A stretch of 24,004 nucleotides of DNA, taken from contig JBPEXY010000232.1 in the NCBI GenBank assembly GCA_052031065.1, forward strand, positions 1-24,004, written 5' to 3'. Under the pieces are notes generated by a model. The model was given only the letters and a program-made list of their open reading frames with translations. It was not told where the DNA came from and did not search any database. This DNA is from JBPEXY01 sp052031065 (GTDB taxonomy: Bacteria > Pseudomonadota > Gammaproteobacteria > Immundisolibacterales > Immundisolibacteraceae). A program made the position numbers and the translations under genes. Of this stretch, positions 7,782 through 16,352 are shown piece by piece; the stretch's first letter is position 1; each line of letters starts with the position of its first letter.

Positions 7782-8987
7782 GTGGCAGGGTTTGACTATA
7801 TCGCTCTCGACACCAGCGGCGACCGTTCCCGCGGCCACCTCGATGCCGACAGTGAACGTCAGGCCCGCCAGCAGTTAAGGCTGGCGGGCCTGACGCCGCT
7901 CACACTCAAAGAGACCACCCGCCGCAAGCAGGCGGGCAGTAAGCTGTTCAAGCCACGGCTTGGTAACGCCCAGTTGGCGCTGATTACCCGCCAGCTGGCA
8001 GGACTGCTACGATCCGGTCTGCCAATGGACGAGGCACTCGCCGCCTGTATCAGCCAGACCGATAACCGGGTTTTGATCAGCACGCTGAAGTCCCTGCGCG
8101 CCCGGGTGCTGGAGGGTTATTCCCTGGGGCAGGCCATCGACCAGTTTCCCCATCTGTTTTCGCCTCTGTTTCGCGCCACCGTCAGCGCCGGAGAGCAGAC
8201 CCGTGAATTACCAGAAATCCTGCTGCAGCTGGCTGATCATATGGAGCGCCAACAGCAGATCCGCCAGCAACTCACCACGGCGATGATTTACCCCGCCATT
8301 CTGGTGACTACTTCCCTGCTAATCATCGCCGGACTGATGACCTACGTGGTGCCTGAGGTGGTCAAGGTTTTTGCCAGTTCGGGCAACCAGCTACCCACCA
8401 TTACCCGCCTGCTGATTGCAACCAGCAGCATACTGCGGGAGTGGTGGCTGATGTTACTGGTCGTTCTGCTGGGTCTTGCTGTTACCCTCCGCGGCCTGCT
8501 GCGCCTGCCCGGGCCAGGGCGGCAGCTACATCGCCTCTGGTTAATGGTGCCGGTGGCTGGCAGCCTGACCAGACAGGCCAACGCAGCCCGCTTCTGCCGG
8601 ACATTGGCAATACTCCTACGCAGCAGCATTCCGCTGATCGAAGCACTCAAGATCGCCACCAATGCACTCACCAACGTGCTGTTGCGTGAATCGGTCAACC
8701 TGGCCAGGACCCGCGTTCATGAAGGTGAATCCCTGCACCAGGCGCTCAGCCGACCGGCCAGATTCCCCAAGCTGACCCTGCACCTGATCGGTAATGGCGA
8801 GGCCAGCGGAGACCTGGAAAAAATGCTCGATACGGCAGCAGACACCCACGAACGACAGGTCACCGCTCTCACCAGTCTGCTGCTCGGGCTGCTGGAACCG
8901 GCGATCATCCTGTTTCTCGGCCTTGCGGTGTTGCTCATCGTCGTGGCCATACTGCTGCCGATATTCGAACTCAATCAGCTGGTTTGA
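7782..8987 (+). CDS. gspF: Type II secretion inner-membrane platform protein GspF
   Basis: The 401-residue product has two repeated cytoplasmic GspF domains (about 60-170 and 265-370), each with the RQLAGLLRSGLP / RTLAILLRSSIP signature helix. Three membrane spans lie at about 168-190, 221-240 and 370-393, the canonical GspF topology. The length is standard. It starts with GTG 14 bases after gspE stops. It is the last Gsp gene: no gspG-type pseudopilin or gspK/L/M follows, and the next 650 bases hold no gene, so this operon encodes only part of a type II secretion system. Confidence 0.95.
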   Translation: MAGFDYIALDTSGDRSRGHLDADSERQARQQLRLAGLTPLTLKETTRRKQAGSKLFKPRLGNAQLALITRQLAGLLRSGLPMDEALAACISQTDNRVLISTLKSLRARVLEGYSLGQAIDQFPHLFSPLFRATVSAGEQTRELPEILLQLADHMERQQQIRQQLTTAMIYPAILVTTSLLIIAGLMTYVVPEVVKVFASSGNQLPTITRLLIATSSILREWWLMLLVVLLGLAVTLRGLLRLPGPGRQLHRLWLMVPVAGSLTRQANAARFCRTLAILLRSSIPLIEALKIATNALTNVLLRESVNLARTRVHEGESLHQALSRPARFPKLTLHLIGNGEASGDLEKMLDTAADTHERQVTALTSLLLGLLEPAIILFLGLAVLLIVVAILLPIFELNQLV

Positions 8988-9641
8988 GAGAGTTCTGAGA
9001 CGCCGGCTTGCGTATTCGAAATTACCAGAAGGATGTCAACACTCCAGTAATTACGAGCCTCTTTAATTACAACTTCGCCGGGAGCCTCATCAGCAGAAAC
9101 CGAATTCTTACCCAGCCAGGGTGCCAGCCTGTACAGCTGTCCAGTGGGCGAACCATTGCCCGCTACTTTCCGGCGACTCGGAGCCTGTTCTAACCACCAC
9201 CAGACCCTGAAAGAAGCTGACAGAAGTACATAAGTTATAGAAATCTGATTAAACCATGGGTTGTTTCCGACGATTCAAGTTTCGGTCTCACTATAAGCTT
9301 GTTTCAGGACTATCTAGCCAAAAGGGCTAGTATCGAATTAGCACTAAACTGGCCGGAGCGAAGCGAATCCGATGGCTCTATACGATGGATTCAGAACTCA
9401 CAACTGATGGCCCAAGCAGAGATGATCAACCCAGCACCACAGGACAACAGGTTACTTCATCCGATACCATTCCTGTCACTATAGAATAGCGCTGCCTTTC
9501 CTCCCTTTTTTGACTTTAACTAAACTGAAATGATCAGCAAATATACTTGCTGATACAGGTCATGTTGATTCGCTATACCACTACGCAATACCCGGCTATT
9601 GACGGGTAAGATGGCAAATTCCGGTGCGGGGGAAAACTACA
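8988..9641. other. Gene-free stretch between gspF and a VPLPA-CTERM gene
   Basis: About 650 bases with no convincing coding region in any frame; the few ORFs of around 60 codons show no recognisable family. Visible structure includes a perfect 6-bp hairpin at 9314-9330 (CTAGCC/GGCTAG, loop AAAAG) and another at 9589-9608 (TACCCG/CGGGTA) about 35 bases before the next gene. Neither is followed by a T-run. Base composition is less GC-rich than in the flanking operons. I see no tRNA, repeat or riboswitch here. Confidence 0.5.
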
Positions 9642-10310
9642 ATGTTTAGATCGAATGTCGCTGCTGCTCTACTAATCCTTTCCGTAAGCTCCGCCGCTAG
9701 CGCCGCAACTTACGACCTGGATTTCAGTAATGCCAACCAGGTTCTGTCTCTGGATTTTGGTGACAACGCTGATGCAAACGTATCGTATCGGGAGACACTG
9801 CCCCAGTTTGGAGATGTTGCCTCTGGGAGCGGCGCCTTAAGAACCTGGAATGCTGGATACAGTGACCTGATTGGAGTTGCTTATGCAAGCACGGCGAGCA
9901 ACCACGGCGAGATCCGTATTGACGCAAACCTGCCAAACTCTGTGATAACGCTTCACAGCTTTAATCTAGGTGCCTGGAATGTTGGCCGTCCTGGTTCTTG
10001 GGCTATTTACGACTCCAACTGGGGGTTACTAGGTTCAGGCAACAATTCAGTATCTGCCACTCAACATCTTTCAGTCTTTCCAGACGTTCAGAGTTCCACT
10101 GGAGGTCTAATCCTGCAGTGGGGTGATAACGCACTCCTCACGGGTATCGATAATGTTTCCTACTCCGTTTCATCGGTACCCTTACCAGCTGCTATCTGGC
10201 TATTTGGCTTCAGTTTGCTGGGGCTGTCCCGTTTAAAAAGAATCAGACACAGCTACCAACCCCTGCCTAGTTTGCACAGATCGTTAACGCATCTCGCCAC
10301 GAAAAACTAA
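9642..10310 (+). CDS. Second VPLPA-CTERM surface protein with an extended tail
   Basis: The 222-residue product has a signal peptide (MFRSNVAAALLILSVSSAASA) and a beta-rich, Asn/Ser/Gly-rich mature part (YDLDFSNANQVLSLDFG, GIDNVSYSVS) typical of PEP-CTERM surface proteins. It carries VPLPAAIWLFGFSLLG, a hydrophobic helix and a basic LKRIR cluster at the C-terminus (from about residue 179). Unlike most members it continues about 20 residues beyond the basic cluster, which may be a recent loss of the original stop. The ATG at 9642 was preferred over an in-frame GTG at 9624 because GGGGGA stands before it and it gives a clean signal peptide. It stands alone, with no exosortase nearby. Confidence 0.8.
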   Translation: MFRSNVAAALLILSVSSAASAATYDLDFSNANQVLSLDFGDNADANVSYRETLPQFGDVASGSGALRTWNAGYSDLIGVAYASTASNHGEIRIDANLPNSVITLHSFNLGAWNVGRPGSWAIYDSNWGLLGSGNNSVSATQHLSVFPDVQSSTGGLILQWGDNALLTGIDNVSYSVSSVPLPAAIWLFGFSLLGLSRLKRIRHSYQPLPSLHRSLTHLATKN

Positions 10311-10344
10311 ATGACCTGCGTTTCACGACTGGTTTGTTGTGGGC

Positions 10345-10810
10345 TATCCCAACCGGGCGCCCCAGTTGTGTTCCACGATATACGCCGCGACAACAGCTTC
10401 CCTTGTAGAGTAGACGTTCCCCGTCAGCCTTTCGCGCTTGAGGCCGCTGGAGAAGCGCTCACAAGGGCAGGCTTCGCGCTTTCAACAGTTCTCCTGACGG
10501 CTCATCGAACACACCATCCTGTGCTGACGCAACAGTTCCTGGTAGGCCTGGCTTGCGTACTGGCTACCCCGGTCAGAGTGATGCAGTAGCCTCGTTGACA
10601 GATTGCGCAGATTAAGCGCCATCATCCATGCCCGGCTGGCCAGCGACGTCTCCAGGTACCAGCCGAAGACCCGCCGCTAATACAGGTCGATCACGACCGC
10701 CAGGTATACCCAGCCCTTCAGCTTCCAGGTGTACGTCATATCAGTCGTTCACACCCGTTTCTTCTCGGTCGGGGTGAACTGCCGGTTCAATACGCTCTCT
10801 GCCACCCGTG
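10345..10810 (-). pseudogene. Decayed IS3-family transposase (OrfB, DDE integrase core)
   Basis: Read on the minus strand, conceptual translation gives LNRQFTPTEKKR, DMTYTWKLKGWVYLAVVIDLY, HHSDRGSQYASQAYQELLRQH and FSSGLKRERLTGNVYSTREA in order. These are hallmarks of the rve catalytic core of IS3-family OrfB. The frame is broken by stop codons after EKKR, after VIDLY and after SRQEN, and the conserved segment around the third catalytic residue is altered. No OrfA, terminal repeats or target duplication could be found. From 10811 to 11089 nothing else recognisable is present before hypE. Confidence 0.85.
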
Positions 10811-11089
10811 CTTACTCTCTGCCGTCATCTCTCACCTCGGTCGGTGGTAGCACCCCTTTGCGAGGTGCCCGGGTGGATTAGACCACTTCAGATGTTCCGA
10901 TTCATTGCTTCATCGTAAGTCGTTATTTGTCACTGCCGGGGGTGGGTCTTGGGTTTGATTGAGTTTGCACTCTATGAGCATCAAAAGTGCTATCTCGCTA
11001 TGTTGAGATTCAGTGGTGCCTTCCACTACGTCTGGTCACAATTCTCTCGAACCAGCACAGATCAGCTCTTTAGTCCCAGGTTCGCGGAG

Positions 11090-12118
11090 CTAACAAATTC
11101 TTGGTAGTAGCTCACCTGCTGGTAGAACCAACGGTCGTTCGACACCAAATCGGTTACGCAGCAGCAGTGGCCCAGGTTCGGTTACTTTGCCGATACAAAC
11201 AGCGTTCTGACCCAGTGGGTGCGAGCGCAGCGTCGCCAGCGCTGCCTGTCTGTCGGACTCCGCCACGACTGCCAGCAGGCGTCCTTCACAGGGCAGAAAC
11301 AGCGGATCTAAACCCAGCAGTTCACACCCGGTCGCGACGGCAGCGTCAACAGGTAACGCGCCCTCTTCGATCTCCACACCGAGTCCGGCAGCGGTGATGA
11401 TTTCGGCTATGGCTGCTGCCACCCCGCCGCGAGTTGGGTCACGCAGGCAGTGGGGCTGGATCTCTGCATCGAGCAGGTCTGCCACCAGCGGTACCAGACT
11501 GGCGCAATCGCTGGCTATCGGCGGTTCAAAACCGAGATTCTCCCGTGCCGCCAGCACCGCCAGACCGTGTCGACCGAGATCACCACTGACCAGAATGGCA
11601 TCCCCGGGGCGAATCTGATCGGGGTGAATGGAAACGCCATCAGCAACCCAGCCTATGCCGGTGGTGGTGATGTAGAGTCCATCACCATGGCCGCGATCAA
11701 CCACCTTGGTGTCGCCGGTGACCACGGTCACACCCGCTGCATCGGCCACCTGCCGCAACGAACCAAGCAGGCGCCAGAGGGTTTCGGTCTCCAGGCCCTC
11801 TTCAATGATCAGTGACACCGCCAGCTGTGTCGGCTTTGCACCGGCCATGGCCAGATCGTTAAGGGTGCCGCAGGCGGCAAGCCTGCCAATATCGCCACCA
11901 GGAAATTCCAGCGGTCGCACCACAAAACTGTCGGTGGTTACAACCGAGCGTCGGTTCTGGACGGGCAGCACCGCTGCGTCATGGGTAGGGGGGTGCTGAC
12001 AGAGCGCTGGCACCACCAGTCTGTCGAGTAGCTGTTGCATCAACCGGCCACCACCACCGTGGGCCATCACCACCCGCGGGTATTCATTGAATGGCAGGGG
12101 ACAGGCGGGCAGGTTCAC
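11090..12118 (-). CDS. hypE: Hydrogenase maturation protein HypE
   Basis: HypE (342 residues) dehydrates the thiocarbamate on its C-terminal cysteine to thiocyanate, supplying CN ligands for the NiFe centre. Visible marks are the glycine-rich AHGGGGRLMQQLL near the start, TTDSFVVRPLEFPGGDIG, the ATP-binding VTGDTKVV, DPTRGG and the essential C-terminal PRIC ending in Cys342. The length is normal. The GTG start overlaps the hypD stop (GTGA). It is the last gene of the hydrogenase operon; no clear intrinsic terminator follows. Confidence 0.97.
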   Translation of the reverse strand: MNLPACPLPFNEYPRVVMAHGGGGRLMQQLLDRLVVPALCQHPPTHDAAVLPVQNRRSVVTTDSFVVRPLEFPGGDIGRLAACGTLNDLAMAGAKPTQLAVSLIIEEGLETETLWRLLGSLRQVADAAGVTVVTGDTKVVDRGHGDGLYITTTGIGWVADGVSIHPDQIRPGDAILVSGDLGRHGLAVLAARENLGFEPPIASDCASLVPLVADLLDAEIQPHCLRDPTRGGVAAAIAEIITAAGLGVEIEEGALPVDAAVATGCELLGLDPLFLPCEGRLLAVVAESDRQAALATLRSHPLGQNAVCIGKVTEPGPLLLRNRFGVERPLVLPAGELLPRIC

Positions 12119-13308
12119 TGCTGATCCTGCGGAATCTCGCCGGCACTTACCAACCGGTAGTGATAATAAGCCGCACAGGCCCCCTCGCTGGAAACCATCG
12201 GTGCGCCCTGCGGCTGTTGTGGAGAACAGCGACCACCAAACAACGGACAGGCCGTTGGTTTGATCTCTCCGCGGAGCACGGCACCGGCGCGGCAGCCGCC
12301 GTGCTGTTCCGCGACCGGTTGCGGTTGTTGCGTCGATGAACAGAGCTCTTTACCGCTTAACGGCTGTAGACCAAAGCGCCGCTGAGCATCCAGATGAGAA
12401 TACTCGGCTCGTAATTGCAGCCCGCCCAACGGCAGCGGTCCAAACCCCCGCCAGGGGAAATCGGCTGGCTCAAACAACTGCTCAACCAGTGCCCGTGCAG
12501 CACCGTTACCATCCGCGCTAGCGGCCCGCTGGTAGCGATTTTCCACCGCCGCAGCGCCGCGCTCCAGCTGTTCGACACAACCGAGCAGGCCGTCGAGAAT
12601 ATCGACCGGCTCAAACCCGGTGACCACCATCGGTACAGCATACCGAGCCGCCAGCTCATGATAGGCCGCAAGCCCCTCAATCACGCAGACATGGCCGGCC
12701 GCCAGCACCCCCTGCACGCGGTTATCGGCACTGCCAAGAATTGCCTCCAGCGCCGGCGGCACCCGCACATGGGAGACCAGTAAGGTGAAATTTTTAACGC
12801 CGGTCTGATGCGCCTGCAGCGCAGCAGTGGCTACCGCCGGAGCGGTGGTTTCAAAGCCGACGGCAAGAAACACCACCTGCCGCTGCGGTTGGTCACGTGC
12901 CAGCTGCAGGGCATCGAGCGGTGAGTAGACCATGCGTACCTGACCACCCCGCGCCCTTTGACCATCCCACATCGGTTCACTACCAACAGAGAGCAGGTCA
13001 CCGTCACTGCCCGGCACCCGCAGCATGTCACCAAAGGTGCAGAGCAGAAGCTCCTGTTCCATCACCAGCTGTCGTGCCTGATCGATCACCTCCACCGGCG
13101 TTACACAGACCGGGCAGCCGGGGCCATGAATCAACTCCAGCTGGTCCGGCAGCAGCCGGTCGAGACCGTTGCGAACGATGCTGTGGGTCTGCCCCCCGCA
13201 CACCTCCATCACTACCCAGGGACGGGTGATGCGTTGCGCGATCTGCCCGGCAAGCGCCTGCACCCGGTGAGGATCGCGAAAAAAGTCGACACCACCGATC
13301 TCATTCAT
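12115..13308 (-). CDS. hypD: Hydrogenase maturation protein HypD
   Basis: HypD (397 residues) is the Fe-S scaffold that, with HypC, carries the Fe(CN)2CO moiety. It has the three expected cysteine motifs: CGGQTHS with Cys37, GPGCPVCVTP with Cys65 and Cys68, and a C-terminal cluster-binding region containing IKPTACPLFGGRCSP and EGACAAYYHY. The ATG overlaps the hypC stop (ATGA). It is slightly longer than the usual 370 or so residues because of a Gln-rich stretch before the C-terminal cysteine region. Confidence 0.97.
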   Translation of the reverse strand: MNEIGGVDFFRDPHRVQALAGQIAQRITRPWVVMEVCGGQTHSIVRNGLDRLLPDQLELIHGPGCPVCVTPVEVIDQARQLVMEQELLLCTFGDMLRVPGSDGDLLSVGSEPMWDGQRARGGQVRMVYSPLDALQLARDQPQRQVVFLAVGFETTAPAVATAALQAHQTGVKNFTLLVSHVRVPPALEAILGSADNRVQGVLAAGHVCVIEGLAAYHELAARYAVPMVVTGFEPVDILDGLLGCVEQLERGAAAVENRYQRAASADGNGAARALVEQLFEPADFPWRGFGPLPLGGLQLRAEYSHLDAQRRFGLQPLSGKELCSSTQQPQPVAEQHGGCRAGAVLRGEIKPTACPLFGGRCSPQQPQGAPMVSSEGACAAYYHYRLVSAGEIPQDQQ

Positions 13309-13556
13309 CGACTGACTCCGCGTTTTTTTTTGCTCGCCGCTTCATCCAGCAGTTGTTGCAGCCGGTCTGCGTCGGCATCAGTGAGGCGGGTTATGGCCAC
13401 CCCCGCATGCACGAGAACCGTATCACCGAGCTGCGCGTCCGGCAGGCAGGCCATGGAGACCCGCTTGCTGACACCACCAAAATCAATCAACGCGGTGCGC
13501 AACAAAGGGTCATCGCCTTCCAGTTTGGTGACCCGACCGGGAACCGCCAGACACAT
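13305..13556 (-). CDS. hypC: Hydrogenase maturation chaperone HypC
   Basis: The 83-residue protein begins MCLAVPGRV, the signature HypC N-terminus whose Cys2 ligates the Fe(CN)2CO unit and contacts the large-subunit precursor. A typical small beta-barrel sequence follows (IDFGGVSKRVSM, LGDTVLVHAGVAI). It sits 3 bases after hypF and overlaps hypD. The lysine/arginine-rich C-terminal tail is not a family feature I can interpret. Confidence 0.97.
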   Translation of the reverse strand: MCLAVPGRVTKLEGDDPLLRTALIDFGGVSKRVSMACLPDAQLGDTVLVHAGVAITRLTDADADRLQQLLDEAASKKKRGVSR

Positions 13557-13559
13557 GGA

Positions 13560-16037
13560 TTAAAACTCCTGTTCCAGAAACGCAGGCTGTGCCAGAGGCT
13601 GTTTGGTGTTAGCGCCATACATACCCACCCGGGCTACCGCCAACTGACCCACCGCCAGGACGCCATCGTTGGCGGGTAACCGCTGTGGATAGTAGGGCTC
13701 AAAGCCGGCCCGCTGTAGCCGCTCGCTCACCAGCTTCAACAATAGTCGGTTCTGAAAACAGCCGCCAGCCAGCACCACCCGCGACTGACCGCAGATCGTG
13801 GCCATCCGCAGCGCAATATCAGCCAGGGCATGATGAAAACCAAGTGCCAGCGGCTGGCTCTGTTCGTGTTGACGCACGGCACTGATCAGGCCTGCTAACA
13901 GCGGCCACCAGTCTATAACCTGCAGACCACCAGCAGGTGATGCGCTCGACCGTTCCATTTCAGCCTGTTCAGCCATAAACGCGACAACACCGGCTTGCTC
14001 GCCGCTATTGTGCGCCGATTCTGCCTGTTGCTGCAGGGCGAGAGCGGCCTGGCCCTCAAAGCTGCAGGAATCGACCAATCGCAGTAGCGCTGCCACGCCA
14101 TCAAACAACCGACCGGTGCTAGTGGACCAGGGACAGTTGACGCCACGCTTGACCATCTGCAGTAACAGTTGATGTTTCTCGCTGCTGAGGCCAGTCAACT
14201 GCAGCATCTCCGCGTCGCTGATCTGACCGCCAACCAGCTGACGCTGCAGCAACCCCCAGAGAATCTGTGCCGGCTCGCGCAGGGCTGCCTCACCGCCCGG
14301 CAACGGAAACCGCCGCAGGGTGACCCGCCGCCGGGAATGTTGCAGATCACACACCAGCGCCTCACCACCCCAGAGATCACCGTCACTACCAAACCCACTG
14401 CCATCCCAGGCCAGGCCGCAGACGCTACCCTGGAGTCCATGCTCCACCATTACCGCCGCCACATGGGCATGATGATGCTGCACCTGCTGGAGCACTGGCG
14501 GCGGCTGGCCGGCCCACTTGTTAACCTGCTGGCCAGCCCAAAGCGTTGTCGCATATTCGGGGTGAAGGTCGGTCACCAGCATGCGCGCTTCGGCGCCACC
14601 CGCAAAGCGTTGCCGCAGATCAGCAACGCTATCGGCAAAGCGCTCCACGGCTGCCTGGCTGGAGAGGTCATCAATCGGCGCCGTGACCACCAGCTGCGAT
14701 CCTGTCGCCAGTGCCGGTGCGCATTTCAGGTGGCCACCAAGCGCAATGATCGGGTCAACCGGTGGCCCCTCGGGCAGCGGCAGCCGCAGGGGTGCCAAAC
14801 CACGGCCCAGACGCAATATCTGCGGCGGCAGCTGATCATGACCGCCAACCCGGATGACGCTATCTTCCTGCGCGTGGACAATCGACCGGTCATGGAACAG
14901 CCAGCCATCAGCAATACCGGCAAGACGGGTCATCGCCTGTTGCGGATGGGTCTCTATAGGTTCACCACTGCGATTGGCACTGGTTGCCACCAGCGGTTCG
15001 CCGAGTCGATCAAGCAGCCGTTGATGCAACGCCGTGTAACCGAGCAGTGCGCCGAGATGATCATTGGCGGGTGCGATGATCTGCCGGGGATCACAACCGG
15101 CAAGTTTTTTCAGCAGCACAATGGGTGCTGCCGGGTGGGTCAGCCAGCTTCGCTCCTGATCGGACAGCTCGCACCAGCCGGCAACCTGCGCAAGCCCGCC
15201 AAACATAACCGCCAGAGGTTTATGCGGCCGCTGTTTGCGTATGCGCAGCCGTTGCACCGCTGACAGGTCCGCCGCCCTGACCATCAGGTGAAAGCCACCG
15301 ATGCCCTGAACGGCGATGATCTGCCCGGCCCTGAGCGCAGCAACTGCCTGCTCAAGCGGCGGCGGTGAATTGCTGGCCAAACCCGCTGCACTGTTCGGGC
15401 TCTGCGCGGCAACATAGTTCAGCTGCGGGCCACATTCCGGGCAGGCTATCGATTCAGCGTGGAAGCGGCGGTCGTCAGGGTCGTCATATTCACGCTGGCA
15501 CTGCCTACACAAAGGAAACCGGCTCATGGTGGTACGCGAACGGTCGTAGGGCAGGGCGGTGATCATCGACCAGCGCGGACCACAGTCACAACAGCTGATA
15601 AACGGGTATTGATAGCGGCGATTGGCGGGGTCGTTGAATTCATCCCGGCAGGTGTCGCAGAGGGCAAGATCCGGCAACGGGGCAGGGCAGGTGGACTGCC
15701 CCTGATCAGCGCTACCGATAATGCTGCTGTCGATAAAAAATCCAGGCGCGGGCGGGGACTGGCGCGGATCACGAATCTGCCACTGCCAGTCAAAGCTGTC
15801 GATCGCGGCTGCCGGCGGGGGCTCCTGGCGCAGGGAATGGTAAAACTGCTCCAGCGCCGCGCCGGTTCCGTGCAGCTGCACCTCAACGCCGCGACGACTG
15901 TTGCGTACATTGCCAGAAATGCCCAGTCGACTGGCAAGCCGATGGATAAAAGGCCGCATGCCAACCCCCTGTACCTGCCCACCTAACTGTAAGCTGGCGC
16001 TGCAGTAAGACTCCGGATCTGGGGCAGGGCAGGTCAC
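13560..16037 (-). CDS. hypF: Carbamoyltransferase HypF
   Basis: HypF (825 residues) makes carbamoyl-AMP and transfers the carbamoyl group to the HypE C-terminal cysteine. Domains in order: an acylphosphatase-like domain (GQVQGVGMRPF, about 15-105); two zinc-finger-like pairs (CDTC ... CCDCG and CRQC ... CPECG, about 125-215); a YrdC-like domain (GIGGFHLMVRA, about 225-410); and a Kae1-like carbamoyltransferase domain with the HHHAH metal motif near residue 520, AWDGSGFGSDGDLWGGE and LAGGCFQNRLL. The GTG start overlaps the hypA stop. It is slightly longer than many homologues; no defect is seen. Confidence 0.97.
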   Translation of the reverse strand: MTCPAPDPESYCSASLQLGGQVQGVGMRPFIHRLASRLGISGNVRNSRRGVEVQLHGTGAALEQFYHSLRQEPPPAAAIDSFDWQWQIRDPRQSPPAPGFFIDSSIIGSADQGQSTCPAPLPDLALCDTCRDEFNDPANRRYQYPFISCCDCGPRWSMITALPYDRSRTTMSRFPLCRQCQREYDDPDDRRFHAESIACPECGPQLNYVAAQSPNSAAGLASNSPPPLEQAVAALRAGQIIAVQGIGGFHLMVRAADLSAVQRLRIRKQRPHKPLAVMFGGLAQVAGWCELSDQERSWLTHPAAPIVLLKKLAGCDPRQIIAPANDHLGALLGYTALHQRLLDRLGEPLVATSANRSGEPIETHPQQAMTRLAGIADGWLFHDRSIVHAQEDSVIRVGGHDQLPPQILRLGRGLAPLRLPLPEGPPVDPIIALGGHLKCAPALATGSQLVVTAPIDDLSSQAAVERFADSVADLRQRFAGGAEARMLVTDLHPEYATTLWAGQQVNKWAGQPPPVLQQVQHHHAHVAAVMVEHGLQGSVCGLAWDGSGFGSDGDLWGGEALVCDLQHSRRRVTLRRFPLPGGEAALREPAQILWGLLQRQLVGGQISDAEMLQLTGLSSEKHQLLLQMVKRGVNCPWSTSTGRLFDGVAALLRLVDSCSFEGQAALALQQQAESAHNSGEQAGVVAFMAEQAEMERSSASPAGGLQVIDWWPLLAGLISAVRQHEQSQPLALGFHHALADIALRMATICGQSRVVLAGGCFQNRLLLKLVSERLQRAGFEPYYPQRLPANDGVLAVGQLAVARVGMYGANTKQPLAQPAFLEQEF

Positions 16038-16294
16038 ACCACCTCAATGCCTTTGAGCAGAATGTCCTGCGCATTCTGGTGATCGACGTCCTGTGACTCG
16101 GTAACCTTGATCTGCGCATCTTCGGCGAGGCTGCCGCGTGCGCCTTCGACAAAATGTTCGCGAAAGTGGTCAGCTGAAATATGGCTCAGCGCCCCCAGCC
16201 AGACCTGTACCGAAACCACCCGCTCGGCGTTTTCCTGTTGCGCTACCTGATCGATTTTGCGCATCAGATCGGCGATCAACGACATCTCATGCAT
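16034..16294 (-). CDS. hypA: Zinc-domain-less HypA-like nickel maturation protein
   Basis: The 86-residue protein starts MHEMSLIADLMRKI, carrying the Met-His-Glu nickel-binding N-terminus of HypA, then VVSVQVWLGALSHIS and DHFREHFVEGARGS as in the family. Standard HypA is about 113 residues, with two CxxC pairs forming a zinc domain between these parts and a final beta strand. Here that domain is missing: there is no cysteine at all, and KVTESQDVDHQNAQDILLKGIEVV leads straight to the expected C-terminal strand. The stop overlaps the hypF start (GTGA) and the ending is family-like, so this is not a frameshift or cut-off gene. GAGGAT precedes the ATG. Confidence 0.85.
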   Translation of the reverse strand: MHEMSLIADLMRKIDQVAQQENAERVVSVQVWLGALSHISADHFREHFVEGARGSLAEDAQIKVTESQDVDHQNAQDILLKGIEVV

Positions 16295-16352
16295 GGCGAT
16301 ATCCTCGTCTGTTGAATTGGTTCATGCCGGGCCTGGTGGTCAACGGCAGGGA

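Noticed and set aside
9612..9627. Possible sigma-54 (-24/-12) promoter before the second VPLPA-CTERM gene, as known for some PEP-CTERM genes
   Set aside because: The GG and GC elements are 11 rather than 10 bases apart and the transcript would start almost at the ATG.
14169..15263. 364-codon open frame on the plus strand
   Set aside because: It is antisense to hypF, whose domains are intact over the whole stretch; the translation is Arg/Gln/His-rich with no family, a GC-rich shadow frame.
16034..16294. HypA shortened by a frameshift or truncation
   Set aside because: The C-terminal strand of the family is present and the stop overlaps the hypF start, so the zinc domain is absent by design rather than cut off.
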